Positions 24,956 to 35,401 of a stretch of DNA of 64,000 bases are shown in pieces. Position 1 is the stretch's first letter, and each line of letters opens with the position of its first letter. The notes beneath the pieces are model-generated. The model saw only the letters and a program-made list of their open reading frames with translations, made no database searches and had not been told where the DNA came from. This DNA comes from Stutzerimonas sp. S1 (GTDB lineage Bacteria > Pseudomonadota > Gammaproteobacteria > Pseudomonadales > Pseudomonadaceae). Position numbers and translations under genes: made by a program. The stretch spans positions 1 through 64,000 of the forward strand of contig NZ_JAOEIY010000001.1 of NCBI RefSeq assembly GCF_025966695.1, read 5' to 3'.

Positions 24956-26539
24956 TCAGAACAGGTAGGTCAGACTGGTGTACAGCTGGTCGCGGTTGTG
25001 CAGGTAACCGAACAGGGTGGTGTTATCGGTGAGCGGGGTATCGGTGTTCTCGTAGTGGCCGTCATCCCAGAAGAAGTCGTACTCCACCTTCCACTTCAGC
25101 TTGCTGGACAGTTCGAAGGTCACCGAAGGGACGGCGAAGCCGCCGCCATTGCTCAGATCGGAGCCGACCACCAGGTTCGGGCGGATACGGCCGTTGGCGT
25201 AGCTCATGTCGAAGATCGCGGTCCCCAGCACCGAGTGCTCCTTGACCTTGCCGCCCCAGCCCACGCTGTACAGCAGGTTGTCGTCCTCGTCGTAGTTCTG
25301 CACCCATTTGTCGAACAACTGCACGGAGAAGAACATCGGTTTCTCGGTACCCAGCAGCGACTGGCTGAAGGCGAGGTTCTTGTCCATGCGCAGCATCAGC
25401 GCGACTACGTCCTTCTTCACCCAACCGTCGAAACCCGGAGCGATGAGCTGGCTCATGACGCTCGGGTTGGCGACCGAGATGTTGTAAGGCGCGTCCTTGA
25501 TGTAGGCCACCTCGGTGCTGAACACGGCGTCGGCTGTCGATGAGTACTTGCTCGCGGTGAGGCCGAAGATGTCGACGATCGGATAGATGACCTCACCGGC
25601 TACGCCGCGGGTCTTCTCGCCACCTTCGACGCCGCTCGGCAGGTCCGGCCGGCCGATCAGCGCCAGGTTGTCGGAGGCGTTGAGGATCGGTGCGTTGTAG
25701 TAGGTCTTCAGGTACGACAGCGAGTAGTTGGCGTCACCCAGCAGACCGCTCCAGCGAATGCCGCCGGTGATGTCGTCACGGTCGCCTTCTTCGTGATCGA
25801 AGTTGTAGGGATCGACATTGCGGAAATCGACGCCGGCGTAGGGTTGGCTGGACCAGCGACCACCGTAGATGTCGATCTCGGTACCGCCGATATCCCGCTT
25901 CGCATCCAGACCTGGGCGGATGAACATCTCAATGCCGCCGTTGTACTCCGGCACGTCGATGTTGAACTTGGCCATGATGTTGGTCTTGCGCAGCTCCTCG
26001 TTCGCCGGCTCGAGGAACGCGCGCCAGGTGTTGTCGAAGCCATGCACCAGGTCGTTGGCGGCGAAGAAGTCGGTCTCGCCCCAGGCGATCTGCTGCTTGC
26101 CGAGGCGCACCCAGGTGCGGTCGCCCATGGGAAAGTCCACGTACAGCTCGCGGATCTCGTTGCGGTTGTAGAGATCCTTGATGTCTCCGCTGCCATCTTC
26201 CTCGTGGTAATTGTTGGCTCCCATCTCCTCCAGATGCTCGAGGAAATTGGTCTCGATCTCCCGTACACCGCGCAGCTTGGCGACAACGGAAACGGTGTCG
26301 GTCGGACGCCATTCCATGTTGAGACGCATAGTGCTGCGGGACATCGAAAGCTTGCCGCGGTCGTCGTAATCGGGCGTGTCTTCCCAATTCTTCATGTTCC
26401 AGGACATTTCCTGGCGCAGGTAGCCATCGTAAGTGAAGGTTTCGGCAAACACCGGCGTGGTAGCCACGCCCAGTGCAACGGCCAGCGCCAGCTTGCTGAG
26501 CGCGGCTCGCGGTTGCCCGCCACGGATAAGCTTGTTCAT
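24956..26539 (-). CDS. DUF1302 outer-membrane beta-barrel
   Basis: 527 aa outer-membrane protein with a signal peptide ending TTPVFAETF and a C-terminal aromatic residue (TSLTYLF) as used by the Bam machinery. Repeated strands and the WGETDFFAANDLVHGFD segment fit the DUF1302 family, companions of DUF1329 in aromatic, terpene and steroid clusters. It may form the outer-membrane channel of the tripartite system. Transport direction (uptake or efflux) is not settled by sequence. Confidence 0.84.
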   Translation of the reverse strand: MNKLIRGGQPRAALSKLALAVALGVATTPVFAETFTYDGYLRQEMSWNMKNWEDTPDYDDRGKLSMSRSTMRLNMEWRPTDTVSVVAKLRGVREIETNFLEHLEEMGANNYHEEDGSGDIKDLYNRNEIRELYVDFPMGDRTWVRLGKQQIAWGETDFFAANDLVHGFDNTWRAFLEPANEELRKTNIMAKFNIDVPEYNGGIEMFIRPGLDAKRDIGGTEIDIYGGRWSSQPYAGVDFRNVDPYNFDHEEGDRDDITGGIRWSGLLGDANYSLSYLKTYYNAPILNASDNLALIGRPDLPSGVEGGEKTRGVAGEVIYPIVDIFGLTASKYSSTADAVFSTEVAYIKDAPYNISVANPSVMSQLIAPGFDGWVKKDVVALMLRMDKNLAFSQSLLGTEKPMFFSVQLFDKWVQNYDEDDNLLYSVGWGGKVKEHSVLGTAIFDMSYANGRIRPNLVVGSDLSNGGGFAVPSVTFELSSKLKWKVEYDFFWDDGHYENTDTPLTDNTTLFGYLHNRDQLYTSLTYLF

Positions 26540-26604
26540 GGATTATCTCCCCAGGGTTTTCGGCAGCGATTGATCGAGTTGCGGTTGTTTTTCTTGTTTT
26601 CGTC

Positions 26605-28980
26605 TCAAGCCATCTGAAACGAGGAGTCGCGACGAATGACGACCGGTGTCTGCGCACGCTCGCCAAAGACGAAACGCGGGCGGAACACGTAGAGCAGTGC
26701 CGGCATCACGAACAGCGCACTGAAGGCGGACACCGACAGCCAGATCGCCATCAGCAGGCCCATCTCGGCCTGGAAGCGCAGCGACGAGGCCCACCACAGC
26801 AGGGTCGCGAAGACCAGTACGCTTGCCGTGACGATCACGCCCATGCCGGCGGTATGCAGCGCGATGCGAATGGCCTCTTCCGGGGTCTTGCCGATGGCGA
26901 TCTCTTCCTTGACCCGGTCGGCGATGTAGAAGGCGTAGTCCACCCCCAGCCCGATCCCCAGGGCTGCCACCGGCACGGTATTGATGTTCATGCCTATGCC
27001 CTGCCAGGTCATGAAGGCGAAGGTCAGCATGTTGGAAATGATCACCGGCACCATGAACACCATGCCGGCGATGGAGGAGCGGTAGACAGCGGTGCAGATC
27101 AGCGCGAGTACCAGCAATGCCAAGGCAATGGCCTCGATCTGGCTGGCCAGAATGATCTCGTTGACCGCGGCCATCACGCCGATCAGCCCCCCGGCCAGCT
27201 GCCACTCCCCTTCGGAGAGCGGGTTCTGCTCGATGAACTCCTTGATGCGGGCCACGGCGGTACGGATGGTCTCGCCCTGGCGGTCGCGGAACATCAGGGT
27301 CACGGCTCCATTGGCGTACTGGTCGTCGGCGAAGCGGGAGATGTCGCCGGGTTCCGACACGGAGTCGAGCATGGCCACCAGGCTGCCGTTGACGGCGCTG
27401 CTGTCACCCAGCTCGAGGTAACGCGGGTTGCCTTCGCGCAGGCTCAGGTTGACTTGCGGCAGCACGTCGGCCAGGGACACCGAACCACCTACTTCCGGTT
27501 GCGCCTCGATGAACCGCTGAAAGCTGTTCATCGCCTGCAATGCCTCACTGGTCTTCATCAGCCCGCGGTTGCCATCCTCGCCAAGCACCACGAACATCCG
27601 GTCCACGCCTTCGAAGCGGTTATTGATCGCGTCGGCATCGACGTTGTAGGCCGATTGCGGCCAGAGGATCGGAGAGCCCGGATTGGCATCGCCAATCTTC
27701 AGGTTCATCGCGTAGAAACCGGCACTGACCACTACCAGCAGGCTGCCGCCGAGCACCAGGTAACGCGCGCGCGAAAGGCTCATTGCAGTGGCAAGGTCCA
27801 GCACCTTGTCCAACACCGGTATGCAGTTCAGCGGATGCACCATTCCGTGCGGCCGGCGGATGAACGACAGCATTACCGGAGTCAGGATCACCGCGCTCAC
27901 GGTCAGGGTCATAACCCATACACAAGCCAGCACGGTGAGTTTCTGCAGCATCGGAATCGGACTGAGGGCTACCACTGCCATGCATGCCGCATCGGCGATC
28001 ACACCGAGCATGCCGGGGCGGAACAGGTCCGAGAGCGCGACCCTGGCGGCAATGCGCGACGTATCGGCGTTGGCCGGAAGCAACTCCAGTTCGTCGTCGA
28101 AGCGGTTGACGATCTGTACCGAGTGGGACACGGCACGCGAGGTGATCAGCATCGCGACCACGATCACCAGCGGCTCGAAATGGATGCCCAGCAGCTGGCA
28201 GATACCGAGCGCCCAGGAGGCACTGACCATGCCCGCCAGCAACGGCAGCAGCACGCCGCGCCAGGTGCGTAGCAGGATGAACAGCATCACCAGGGTCACC
28301 AGCAGCGCAGCACATACCAACTGGAAAGTTTCCGGCAGATAGTGGCCCACCCAACCGTAGAGCATGGGGTCGCCGACCACGCGGATATGCACGCCACCGT
28401 CATCCACCCGGGAAATCAGGCCGCGGATTTCATGGAACACCTTGCCGTATTCGACCTGATCGTCGATGAAGTCGACAGTAACCAGCGTCGCCTGCAGGTC
28501 CTTGGACACGTAGGGGCCGTAGACCAACGGGTTACGCAGCACGGCCTGCTTCAACTCTTCCATCTGCGCGGCAGTTTCCGGCAGATCCGGCCACATCAGC
28601 GGCAGGCTGGTGATACCGGTGGTGGAGGCACGCACTTCCTTGAGCTTCTTCGATGCCAGCGAGGTGATCTGGTAGGGGTTGACCGCCGAAACCTCGCGCA
28701 GTCCCAGGGTCACTTCGCGCACCTTCTCCAGAACAGCAGGCTGGAAAATGTCGCCCTCATCTACTTCGAACATGATCGTGACCATGTTCGACCCGCCGAA
28801 GGTGTCCTTGAACTTCTCGTGCGTCTGCACGTACTCGTGGCGCGAGGGCAGCATGTCTTCGAAGACAGTGCGTACCTCGATGTGCAGGGCGGACCAGCCC
28901 AGCACCAGGGTCAGGAACAGCAGCACACCGGCCACCCAGGCGCTGCGCCGGATACAGAACTCGGCTATCCGTTCGATCAT
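26605..28980 (-). CDS. RND-superfamily (MMPL/HAE3-like) transporter
   Basis: 791 aa inner-membrane protein with two halves, each with one TM helix, a large periplasmic loop and five clustered TM helices (about 15-35, 205-370, then about 405-425 and 620-765). The GxGxDYAFYIADR motif in the C-terminal half is typical of the sterol-sensing/MMPL subgroup. It would move a hydrophobic solute using the proton gradient, working with DUF1329/DUF1302 proteins. Third-but-first in membrane order: it follows the YCF48 gene by 35 bp. Confidence 0.86.
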   Translation of the reverse strand: MIERIAEFCIRRSAWVAGVLLFLTLVLGWSALHIEVRTVFEDMLPSRHEYVQTHEKFKDTFGGSNMVTIMFEVDEGDIFQPAVLEKVREVTLGLREVSAVNPYQITSLASKKLKEVRASTTGITSLPLMWPDLPETAAQMEELKQAVLRNPLVYGPYVSKDLQATLVTVDFIDDQVEYGKVFHEIRGLISRVDDGGVHIRVVGDPMLYGWVGHYLPETFQLVCAALLVTLVMLFILLRTWRGVLLPLLAGMVSASWALGICQLLGIHFEPLVIVVAMLITSRAVSHSVQIVNRFDDELELLPANADTSRIAARVALSDLFRPGMLGVIADAACMAVVALSPIPMLQKLTVLACVWVMTLTVSAVILTPVMLSFIRRPHGMVHPLNCIPVLDKVLDLATAMSLSRARYLVLGGSLLVVVSAGFYAMNLKIGDANPGSPILWPQSAYNVDADAINNRFEGVDRMFVVLGEDGNRGLMKTSEALQAMNSFQRFIEAQPEVGGSVSLADVLPQVNLSLREGNPRYLELGDSSAVNGSLVAMLDSVSEPGDISRFADDQYANGAVTLMFRDRQGETIRTAVARIKEFIEQNPLSEGEWQLAGGLIGVMAAVNEIILASQIEAIALALLVLALICTAVYRSSIAGMVFMVPVIISNMLTFAFMTWQGIGMNINTVPVAALGIGLGVDYAFYIADRVKEEIAIGKTPEEAIRIALHTAGMGVIVTASVLVFATLLWWASSLRFQAEMGLLMAIWLSVSAFSALFVMPALLYVFRPRFVFGERAQTPVVIRRDSSFQMA

Positions 28981-29015
28981 GGAATTGCTCTCGCTTCGTT
29001 AGGCAAATGAGGTGT

Positions 29016-30056
29016 TCAGGGCTTGAGGCGCGACCATTGCTGGCCATCCCAGTGGCCGATGTCCGCTCCGGCAAGCCAGAGGCCACCGGCGACCGGCAGT
29101 GCGCGCACGTGCCAGGCCAGGTTGCGCCTATCAAGGATTCCGGCCTGCCATTGCTCGGCGCTGCCAGCGGCCCAGCGACCCAGGGCACCGGTGACGAACC
29201 AGCGCTGCTGCTCGCCCAGCCAGGCCACATCGAACAGGTGGTCGGTGAGACCGACGTCGCGCGGCGTCCAGCTCTCACCTGCGTCGCTGGTTTCCAGCAC
29301 CGTGCCTTCCAGGCCGACCGCCACGCCGTTCTGTGCATCGCGGAAAGACACCGCCATCAGCGAGGTGCCGGTGCCGGCATCGATGTCCCTCCATTCCTGG
29401 CCATCGAGGTTGCCGAGCACGATCCGCCCGAACTCGCCGACCAGCACCAGGCGACCGCCATCGAGGATGGCCACATCGTTCCAGGCCACGTCTTCCTCTT
29501 CACGCAGCCGCCCCCAGGTGCTGCCGTAGTCGCGACTGATCAGCAGCGCGCCCATCTCGCCACTGGCAATGGCCAGCCCCTCGGCGCCGATGCGTACGCG
29601 GTTGAGTTTGTTGGCGACCTCGGAGCGGGGTACGTCGGCCGCCTGTTGCCAGCTGGCGCCGCCGTCGCGGGTGTAGAGGACCTCGCCATCATTGCCGACG
29701 GCCACTGCATGGTGGGCATCCCACACAGCTATATCCTGCAGGGTGTTGCGCACATCGGTAGGCAAACGACTGATGCTGCCATCCTGAGCGATCTTCAGGA
29801 TCTTGCCGTAGGAACCGGCAGCCAGCAGTTCGCCGCTGGGCAGCAGGGCCAAACCGTAGAACTGGTCTCGTCTCTCCAGCGGCGCCGGCACGATGGTGCC
29901 GCCGACCGGCTGCGGACGGATGAACAGGCCGGCCCAGAGCAAGGTAGCGATGATCACCCATGGCAGCAGGCCCATGAGCACTTTCAGCAACCGCGCACCA
30001 AGGTTCGGGGCGGACACCTGTGGAATGAGAATTTCGCTTGTAACGAGGTTCGACAT
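29016..30056 (-). CDS. YCF48/BNR-type beta-propeller protein, membrane-anchored
   Basis: 346 aa protein with one TM helix near residues 25-45 (LMGLLPWVIIATLLWAGLF) and a large domain of repeated GxxGxVLxTxDGGxSW units seen as VLYTRDGGASW, LLISRDYGSTW and VLETSDAGESW. These mark a photosystem-II-assembly-factor YCF48-like propeller. It accompanies RND/DUF1302/DUF1329 sets, possibly as an assembly factor. ATG at 30056 is chosen over 30071. First gene of the operon and the one behind the XylS-type promoter. Confidence 0.82.
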   Translation of the reverse strand: MSNLVTSEILIPQVSAPNLGARLLKVLMGLLPWVIIATLLWAGLFIRPQPVGGTIVPAPLERRDQFYGLALLPSGELLAAGSYGKILKIAQDGSISRLPTDVRNTLQDIAVWDAHHAVAVGNDGEVLYTRDGGASWQQAADVPRSEVANKLNRVRIGAEGLAIASGEMGALLISRDYGSTWGRLREEEDVAWNDVAILDGGRLVLVGEFGRIVLGNLDGQEWRDIDAGTGTSLMAVSFRDAQNGVAVGLEGTVLETSDAGESWTPRDVGLTDHLFDVAWLGEQQRWFVTGALGRWAAGSAEQWQAGILDRRNLAWHVRALPVAGGLWLAGADIGHWDGQQWSRLKP

Positions 30057-30113
30057 GAGACTGGTCCGCACGTTGTGTCGTCGCCCGGATTCTGCGACGA
30101 GGGCAACCCGACA

Positions 30114-30172
30114 TTAGGTTCCCGTGCCCATGCGGACTATCCGTGTACTGCTCGGCTTATCCCTTCAGTGCA
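30114..30172 (-). promoter_or_regulatory. XylS-type promoter of the uptake operon
   Basis: Minus strand: TGCA-N6-GGATAA (30172-30157), 14 bp, GGATAG (30142-30137), 18 bp, CCTAAT (30118-30113). Both half-sites match GGATA here, 20 bp apart. The -10 lies about 57 bp before the YCF48 ATG. Confidence 0.75.
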
Positions 30173-30225
30173 CGTTATTGACTGTGGTCAATTCCGGTGC
30201 GTGATCACGGCGCACCCAGCGCTCT

Positions 30226-30246
30226 GAAAAAGGATTACTAATCCTT
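30226..30246 (-). terminator. Terminator of the chemoreceptor gene
   Basis: Minus-strand hairpin AAGGATT-AGT-AATCCTT followed by TTTTT, 84 bp past the chemoreceptor stop and before the uptake-operon promoter. Confidence 0.65.
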
Positions 30247-30329
30247 ATAAAACAGCCATTTAGCGACTTATGACCGAATAGTCACACTCGCATCGCCGTT
30301 GGGGGTAACGGCAAGTGATCCGGGAATTT

Positions 30330-32297
30330 CTAGAGCCGGAAACGACTGACCAGGGCGTTCAGGCTCACCGCGCTAGCCTCCAGATCGTCGCTGCGCTGAC
30401 TGACCAGTCCGGCCCCATGGGATGCAAGCTCGGCCGAGTCGGCAATGCTCCCCAGGCTGCGTGAAAGCATGTCGCTGGTATCGGCCTGCTGTTCCGTGGC
30501 GGTCGCGATCTGACTGCTCATGTCGCGCATCCTGCGCATGATCTGCGAGAGACTTTCCAGCGCCTCGCTGGCTTGCCGGGCGCTGGACACATTGCCCAGC
30601 GAACTGCGACGACTCTGTTCGATGATGCCGACGAACGTCCGCGTGCGTTCCTGGATCAGATTGATGCTTGTGCACACCTGCTCGGTCGACAGGTGCGTGC
30701 GTCGCGCCAGCGCCCGAACCTCGTCGGCGACCACCGCAAAGCCCCTGCCCTGCTCGCCGGCCCGCGCCGACTCGATGGACGCGTTGAGGGCGAGCAGGTT
30801 CGTCTGGTCGGCGATGTCGCTGATCACCGCAACGATGGTGCCGATGGACTGGCTGGCCTCATCCAGTTGGGTGGCCAGGGTCGAGACATGTTCCAGCGTA
30901 TTGGCATCCTCGTGGATAGCTGCCACCAACCCCGAGACCTTCGCCTGACCGAGCGCCACTGCCTGATCACCTTCCTGCGTGGCGACCGCAGCCTGCCCGG
31001 CATTCCCAGCCACCTCCTCTACCGTCGCGGCCATCTGCTGCATGGCCGTGGCCAGCTGGCCGATCTCGTCACGCTGGGACGCCACCGAGCGCTCCGCGTT
31101 GCGACTTTCAGCCTGTAGCTCGTCCGATACGCCTTGTAGCGCCTGGCCAGTAGCCTTGATTTCGCGTACCAGTGCCCACTGCGTCTCAAGAAACTGATTG
31201 AATTCACGCGCCAGATTGGTCAACTCGTCCGCCCCGCGCACCGGCAGGCGCGCACAAAGATCGGCATCGCCAGTAGCCAGCTCGCGCACGGTACCCACCA
31301 ACTGTTGCAGGGGCCGCGCCATGGCCCGCCCCAGCAGCACCATGGTGAGTGCAAGCACCAGCGACGCGAAGATGCCGAGCAGGATCAACTGCAGAGCCAG
31401 GCTCTTGACCCCACCGAGCAATGCAGAGCTGGGAAACGCAAGTCCAAGCGACCAGGGCGTGACCGCTGCACTGACAGTCACTGGCGTCACCAGCATGAAG
31501 GCTTCTTCAGCAAGCGCAGGCGAGTCGAAACGCAGGGTAATGCCCTCGCCCTTGCGGACCGCCTCGATCACAGCCCGAAAGTGATCACCGAGGAAGTCGG
31601 CCTCAGTATCCTGCTGCTTCTTGCCGACCCGGCCAGGATCGGGGTGCGCCACCAACGTATTGTCGGCGGCGATCAGCGCCGCCACGCCCACATCCAGCGG
31701 GCGTAAGGCGGCGACCTGCTGCTGCAGCAGGCCGGCGTCCAGACCAACACCGAGACTGCCCACCACCTGCTCATCGGAAAATATCGGCACCAGCAGCGCG
31801 ATGACCTGCCGATCATCAAGAGACAACAGTGGAACTACCCGTTCGACATCCGATGCGACTTGACCCAGCTCGGTCAGGAGCGCCTCCCGTTGCGACTCGA
31901 GGCCAGGATGCAAACCACCGGCACTGCGCAGCCACAACACGCTTCGATCGGCCCCACCGCCCTGGGGAATCCACCAGACCGCCGCGGTGTCGGGCTGCCC
32001 CTGCAACAGCGATTCGGCGATCTGGTCGGCGATACGCCGATCCGGCAGCTCTCCATCGATCATCTCTCGCGCTAGCAAACCGGCGGTGTTGCGCAAGCCG
32101 TTCAGCGGCGCATCGAAATGCTTGGAGAGTTCCGCTGCCTGCTGCCGGGCAATGGCATCCACCGCCACCTCGGCCAGCGCTTCAGTCGAAGACTTGCTTT
32201 GGTAATAGACCAACAGCACGGTCGCCAGATAGATCAGCAGCATCAGCGGCAGGACGGTGAAGAGCAGTTTGTTCTTCATCGACAGGTTGGACAGCAT
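30330..32297 (-). CDS. Methyl-accepting chemotaxis protein
   Basis: 655 aa chemoreceptor. Order: N-terminal TM helix (residues 12-32), periplasmic dCache-like sensor (about 35-285, two PAS-like lobes), second TM helix (about 300-325), HAMP, then a long coiled-coil signalling domain whose hairpin tip carries [34 protein letters not shown]-type residues. GAGGTG precedes ATG at 32297. It follows the mhp operon terminator and has its own terminator, so it is a separate unit; co-location suggests sensing of the aromatic substrate or an intermediate. It has no XylS-type promoter that I can see. Confidence 0.9.
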   Translation of the reverse strand: MLSNLSMKNKLLFTVLPLMLLIYLATVLLVYYQSKSSTEALAEVAVDAIARQQAAELSKHFDAPLNGLRNTAGLLAREMIDGELPDRRIADQIAESLLQGQPDTAAVWWIPQGGGADRSVLWLRSAGGLHPGLESQREALLTELGQVASDVERVVPLLSLDDRQVIALLVPIFSDEQVVGSLGVGLDAGLLQQQVAALRPLDVGVAALIAADNTLVAHPDPGRVGKKQQDTEADFLGDHFRAVIEAVRKGEGITLRFDSPALAEEAFMLVTPVTVSAAVTPWSLGLAFPSSALLGGVKSLALQLILLGIFASLVLALTMVLLGRAMARPLQQLVGTVRELATGDADLCARLPVRGADELTNLAREFNQFLETQWALVREIKATGQALQGVSDELQAESRNAERSVASQRDEIGQLATAMQQMAATVEEVAGNAGQAAVATQEGDQAVALGQAKVSGLVAAIHEDANTLEHVSTLATQLDEASQSIGTIVAVISDIADQTNLLALNASIESARAGEQGRGFAVVADEVRALARRTHLSTEQVCTSINLIQERTRTFVGIIEQSRRSSLGNVSSARQASEALESLSQIMRRMRDMSSQIATATEQQADTSDMLSRSLGSIADSAELASHGAGLVSQRSDDLEASAVSLNALVSRFRL

Positions 32298-32352
32298 CGA
32301 TACACCTCGTGTCTGGGCTTGGCTGGCGTGCTGCAGCCTCTGAATGACGGAT

Positions 32353-32379
32353 AAAAAAACGCCGTGGCTAGCACGGCGT
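32353..32379 (-). terminator. Rho-independent terminator after mhpE
   Basis: Perfect stem ACGCCGTG/CACGGCGT (32359-32379) with a 5-nt loop and seven T residues on the minus strand, 15 bp past the mhpE stop. Confidence 0.9.
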
Positions 32380-32393
32380 AAAGGAGCTGTTCG

Positions 32394-33410
32394 TTAGCGT
32401 TGTTGCTTGAGCAAATCCAGCGCGACATCGACGATCATGTCTTCCTGCCCGCCAACCATGCGGCGACGGCCCAGCTCAACGAGGATGTCGATAGGCTTCA
32501 GCCCGTACTTGGCAGCCGCCACCTCGGCGTGGCGCAGGAAGCTGGAGTAGACGCCGGCGTAGCCCAGGGCGAGAGTTTCGCGATCGACCCGTACCGGGCG
32601 ATCCTGTAGTGGACGCACCAGGTCGTCGGCCGCATCCAGCAGGCGGTACAGGTCGGTGCCGTGATTCCAGCCCATGCGCTCGGCAGCGGCGATGAAGACT
32701 TCCAGCGGCGCATTACCAGCACCGGCCCCCATGCCGGCCAGGCTGGCGTCGATGCGATCGCAACCTTCCTCCACCGCGACGATCGAGTTGGCCACGCCGA
32801 GGCTGAGGTTGTGGTGGGCGTGCATACCGGTCTGGGTTTCCGGGTTCAGCACCGCCTTGAACGCGCGCATGCGGTCACGAATGTCGTTCATGTTCATCGC
32901 ACCGCCGGAGTCAGCCATGTAGATGCACTGGGCGCCGTAGGACTCCATCAGCTTGCCTTGGGCGGCCAGCTCCTCGGCCGGGATCATGTGGCTCATCATC
33001 AGAAAGCCCACGGTGTCCATGCCCAGCTCACGCGCAAACTCGATGTGCTGCCTGGAAACGTCGGCCTCGGTGCAGTGGGTAGCCACACGCACCGAGCGGG
33101 CGCCAGCCTTGTAGGCCTCTTTCAGGTCGTGCACGGTGCCGATACCGGGGATCAGCAGGACCGTGATCCTGGCGCTCTCGATGACATCGGCAGCCGCTTC
33201 GATCCACTCCAGATCGGAGTGAGCTCCAAAACCGTAATTGAACGAAGATCCCTGTAGGCCGTCGCCGTGGGTCACCTCGATGGAGTCGACCTTCGCCTGG
33301 TCCAGTGCACGGGCGATGTCCTGCACGTTCTGCGTCGAGTACTGGTGGCGAATGGCGTGGCTGCCATCGCGCAGGGTCACGTCGGAAATGTAGAGTTTCT
33401 TGTCGGTCAT
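32394..33410 (-). CDS. mhpE: 4-hydroxy-2-oxovalerate aldolase
   Basis: 338 aa aldolase that splits 4-hydroxy-2-oxovalerate into pyruvate and acetaldehyde, channelling the latter to MhpF. Divalent-metal TIM-barrel of the HMG-CoA-lyase-like type: [14 protein letters not shown] at the N-terminus holds the catalytic Arg-Asp and metal Asp, and the [13 protein letters not shown] segment provides the two metal His residues. ATG at 33410 has GAGG eight bases upstream; ATG at 33416 is too close. Ten bases after mhpF; last gene before the terminator. Confidence 0.93.
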   Translation of the reverse strand: MTDKKLYISDVTLRDGSHAIRHQYSTQNVQDIARALDQAKVDSIEVTHGDGLQGSSFNYGFGAHSDLEWIEAAADVIESARITVLLIPGIGTVHDLKEAYKAGARSVRVATHCTEADVSRQHIEFARELGMDTVGFLMMSHMIPAEELAAQGKLMESYGAQCIYMADSGGAMNMNDIRDRMRAFKAVLNPETQTGMHAHHNLSLGVANSIVAVEEGCDRIDASLAGMGAGAGNAPLEVFIAAAERMGWNHGTDLYRLLDAADDLVRPLQDRPVRVDRETLALGYAGVYSSFLRHAEVAAAKYGLKPIDILVELGRRRMVGGQEDMIVDVALDLLKQQR

Positions 33411-33420
33411 GCTCATGTCC

Positions 33421-34362
33421 TCAGCCCTCGCCGTTCAGCATTCTTTCGGCCATGCGCTCGGCGGTGGCCATGCCGGCGGAGGTCATGATGTCGAGGTTGC
33501 CCGCGTAGGCCGGCAGATAATGGGCCGCGCCCTCCACTTCGAGGAATACGGACGTCTTGAGGCCCGAGAACTTGCCCAGTCCGGGAATGCTCAACGGTGC
33601 GCTTTCCGGAATCACGTCGAACTGTACTTTCTGTTTAAGCCGATAACCCGGCACGTAGGCCTGAACCGCCTTCGACATTTCCTCGACGGAGGCTTCCACT
33701 GCCGCCTGGTCTGCTGCCTCGGACAGCACGAACACGGTGTCGCGCATGATCAGCGGCGGCTCGGCCGGATTCATGATGATGATCGCCTTGCCCCTGGCCG
33801 CACCACCGATCGCCTCGATGGCCTTGGAGGTGGTCTCGGTGAACTCGTCGATATTCGCGCGAGTACCCGGCCCGGCGGACTTCGAGGCGATAGAGGCAAT
33901 GATCTCGGCGTAATGCACCTTGGCCACGCGGGACACCGCGGCGACCATGGGAATGGTGGCCTGACCGCCGCAGGTGACCATGTTGACGTTGAGCTTGTCG
34001 ATGTGCTCCTCGCCGTTGACCACTGGCACGCAATACGGGCCAATGGCCGCCGGCGTCAGGTCGATCAGGCGGATGCCCGGCTTGATCGAGCGCAGGAACT
34101 CGTCGTTCTTCACATGGGCCGCGGCGGAGGTCGCATCGAAGACGAAGTCGATGTCCTTGAACACCTCCATCCGGGTCAGGCCGTCCACGCCCTCGTGGGT
34201 AGTGGCTACACCCAGGCGCTTTGCCCGGGCCAGACCGTCGGAGTTGGGGTCGATGCCGACCATGGCACCCATTTCCAGGTGCTTGCCATGGCGCATGATC
34301 TTGATCATCAGGTCGGTGCCGATGTTGCCGGAACCAACGATGGCAACCTTGAGTTTCTTCAT
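33421..34362 (-). CDS. mhpF: Acetaldehyde dehydrogenase, CoA-acylating
   Basis: 313 aa dehydrogenase converting acetaldehyde, NAD and CoA to acetyl-CoA. NAD motif GSGNIG (residues 10-15) and the catalytic Cys in [11 protein letters not shown] are seen. Length and the FEL-like full-length match the MhpF/DmpF/BphJ family that forms a channelling complex with the aldolase encoded next to it. Thirty bases downstream of mhpD. Confidence 0.94.
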   Translation of the reverse strand: MKKLKVAIVGSGNIGTDLMIKIMRHGKHLEMGAMVGIDPNSDGLARAKRLGVATTHEGVDGLTRMEVFKDIDFVFDATSAAAHVKNDEFLRSIKPGIRLIDLTPAAIGPYCVPVVNGEEHIDKLNVNMVTCGGQATIPMVAAVSRVAKVHYAEIIASIASKSAGPGTRANIDEFTETTSKAIEAIGGAARGKAIIIMNPAEPPLIMRDTVFVLSEAADQAAVEASVEEMSKAVQAYVPGYRLKQKVQFDVIPESAPLSIPGLGKFSGLKTSVFLEVEGAAHYLPAYAGNLDIMTSAGMATAERMAERMLNGEG

Positions 34363-34393
34363 GAGGATGCGCTCTTGCTTTATGGGCTGCCGA

Positions 34394-35188
34394 TCACTCG
34401 GCGGAGAAGTTCACTGCGACCTGGCCAACGCCCTCGATCACAGCCTCGAAACGGTCGCCCGGGTTGACTCCTACCATCGGCCCCAAGGCCCCGGTGAGGA
34501 CGATGTCGCCAGCCTTGAGCGGCTGTCCCAGGCGCGCCATGGTGCGCGCCAACCAGACTGCGGCATTGAGCGGGTGACCCAGGCATTCGGCACCGCTACC
34601 GCTGGAAACCAGCTCGCCGTTGCGGGTCATGCTCATGCTCGCCTTGCGCAGGTCGACGCTCGCCACGGCCAGAGCCGGACCACCGAGAACGAAGCAACCA
34701 CTGGAGGCGTTGTCAGCCACGGTGTCGACGAAGCGGATGTTCCAGTTCTGTACCCGCGAGCCGACGATTTCCAGGGCCGGCAGCACCCAGCCGGTGGCAT
34801 TCAGCACCTCGGCAAAGGTGGTGTCGGCGCGAGGCAGGTCGCGGTTCAGGATCAGGGCGATCTCGGCTTCGATCTTGGGTTGCATGATCTGGCCATAAGG
34901 CACGGCCTCGTTGTCGCCGTAGCACATGTCGGCGAACAGGGTGCCGAAGTCAGGCTGGTCAACGCCCAGCTGGGCCTGCACCTTGGGATTGGTCAGTCCG
35001 ATCTTGCGGCCTATTACGCGACGGCCGGAGGCCTCGGCATGCGCCACGTTCAGGCGCTGGATGGCATAGGCCGCCTCGCCAGCGTCTTCACCGATGCGCT
35101 CGCGCAATGGGGCGATCGCCTCACCGCTACGCTCGGCTTCGCGAAGGGCCGCCGCCAACTGGTCGAGAATTTCCTGGGTCACGCTCAT
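34394..35188 (-). CDS. mhpD: 2-keto-4-pentenoate hydratase
   Basis: 264 aa hydratase that adds water to 2-hydroxypenta-2,4-dienoate to give 4-hydroxy-2-oxovalerate. The sequence follows the MhpD/DmpE/BphH family along its length; the metal ligands lie in the [10 protein letters not shown] segment (two Glu) and in the middle Glu of [12 protein letters not shown] at 35188 is chosen over an upstream start at 35206. It is separated from mhpC by 213 bp that contain its own XylS-type promoter, so mhpDFE can be made independently of mhpBC. It also serves the dienoate released by the hydrolase at 4653-5501. Confidence 0.93.
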   Translation of the reverse strand: MSVTQEILDQLAAALREAERSGEAIAPLRERIGEDAGEAAYAIQRLNVAHAEASGRRVIGRKIGLTNPKVQAQLGVDQPDFGTLFADMCYGDNEAVPYGQIMQPKIEAEIALILNRDLPRADTTFAEVLNATGWVLPALEIVGSRVQNWNIRFVDTVADNASSGCFVLGGPALAVASVDLRKASMSMTRNGELVSSGSGAECLGHPLNAAVWLARTMARLGQPLKAGDIVLTGALGPMVGVNPGDRFEAVIEGVGQVAVNFSAE

Positions 35189-35266
35189 ATTCACCTCGCG
35201 GTTCACTGCGCTTCGGCAGCAGTCAGACCTGCTGCCGGTTGCGCGAAAACATGCTGTACAGCCGAT

Positions 35267-35327
35267 GGTAGGAGGAGCCTGCCCGCGCTGGCGCTCCCGC
35301 CAGCTACGGCGTTATCCCGCCAGCGCA
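35267..35327 (-). promoter_or_regulatory. XylS-type promoter of mhpDFE
   Basis: Minus strand: TGCG-N6-GGATAA (35327-35312), 14 bp, GGAGCG (35297-35292), 19 bp, CCTACC (35272-35267). Located between mhpC and mhpD, about 80 bp before the mhpD ATG. Confidence 0.72.
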
Positions 35328-35401
35328 ATAAGTTGCCGCTGGCGCAGCAAGCGGAAGGCCGGCGAGATCCACGGCCCCGTCCGGACGGGCACACCACAGA
35401 A

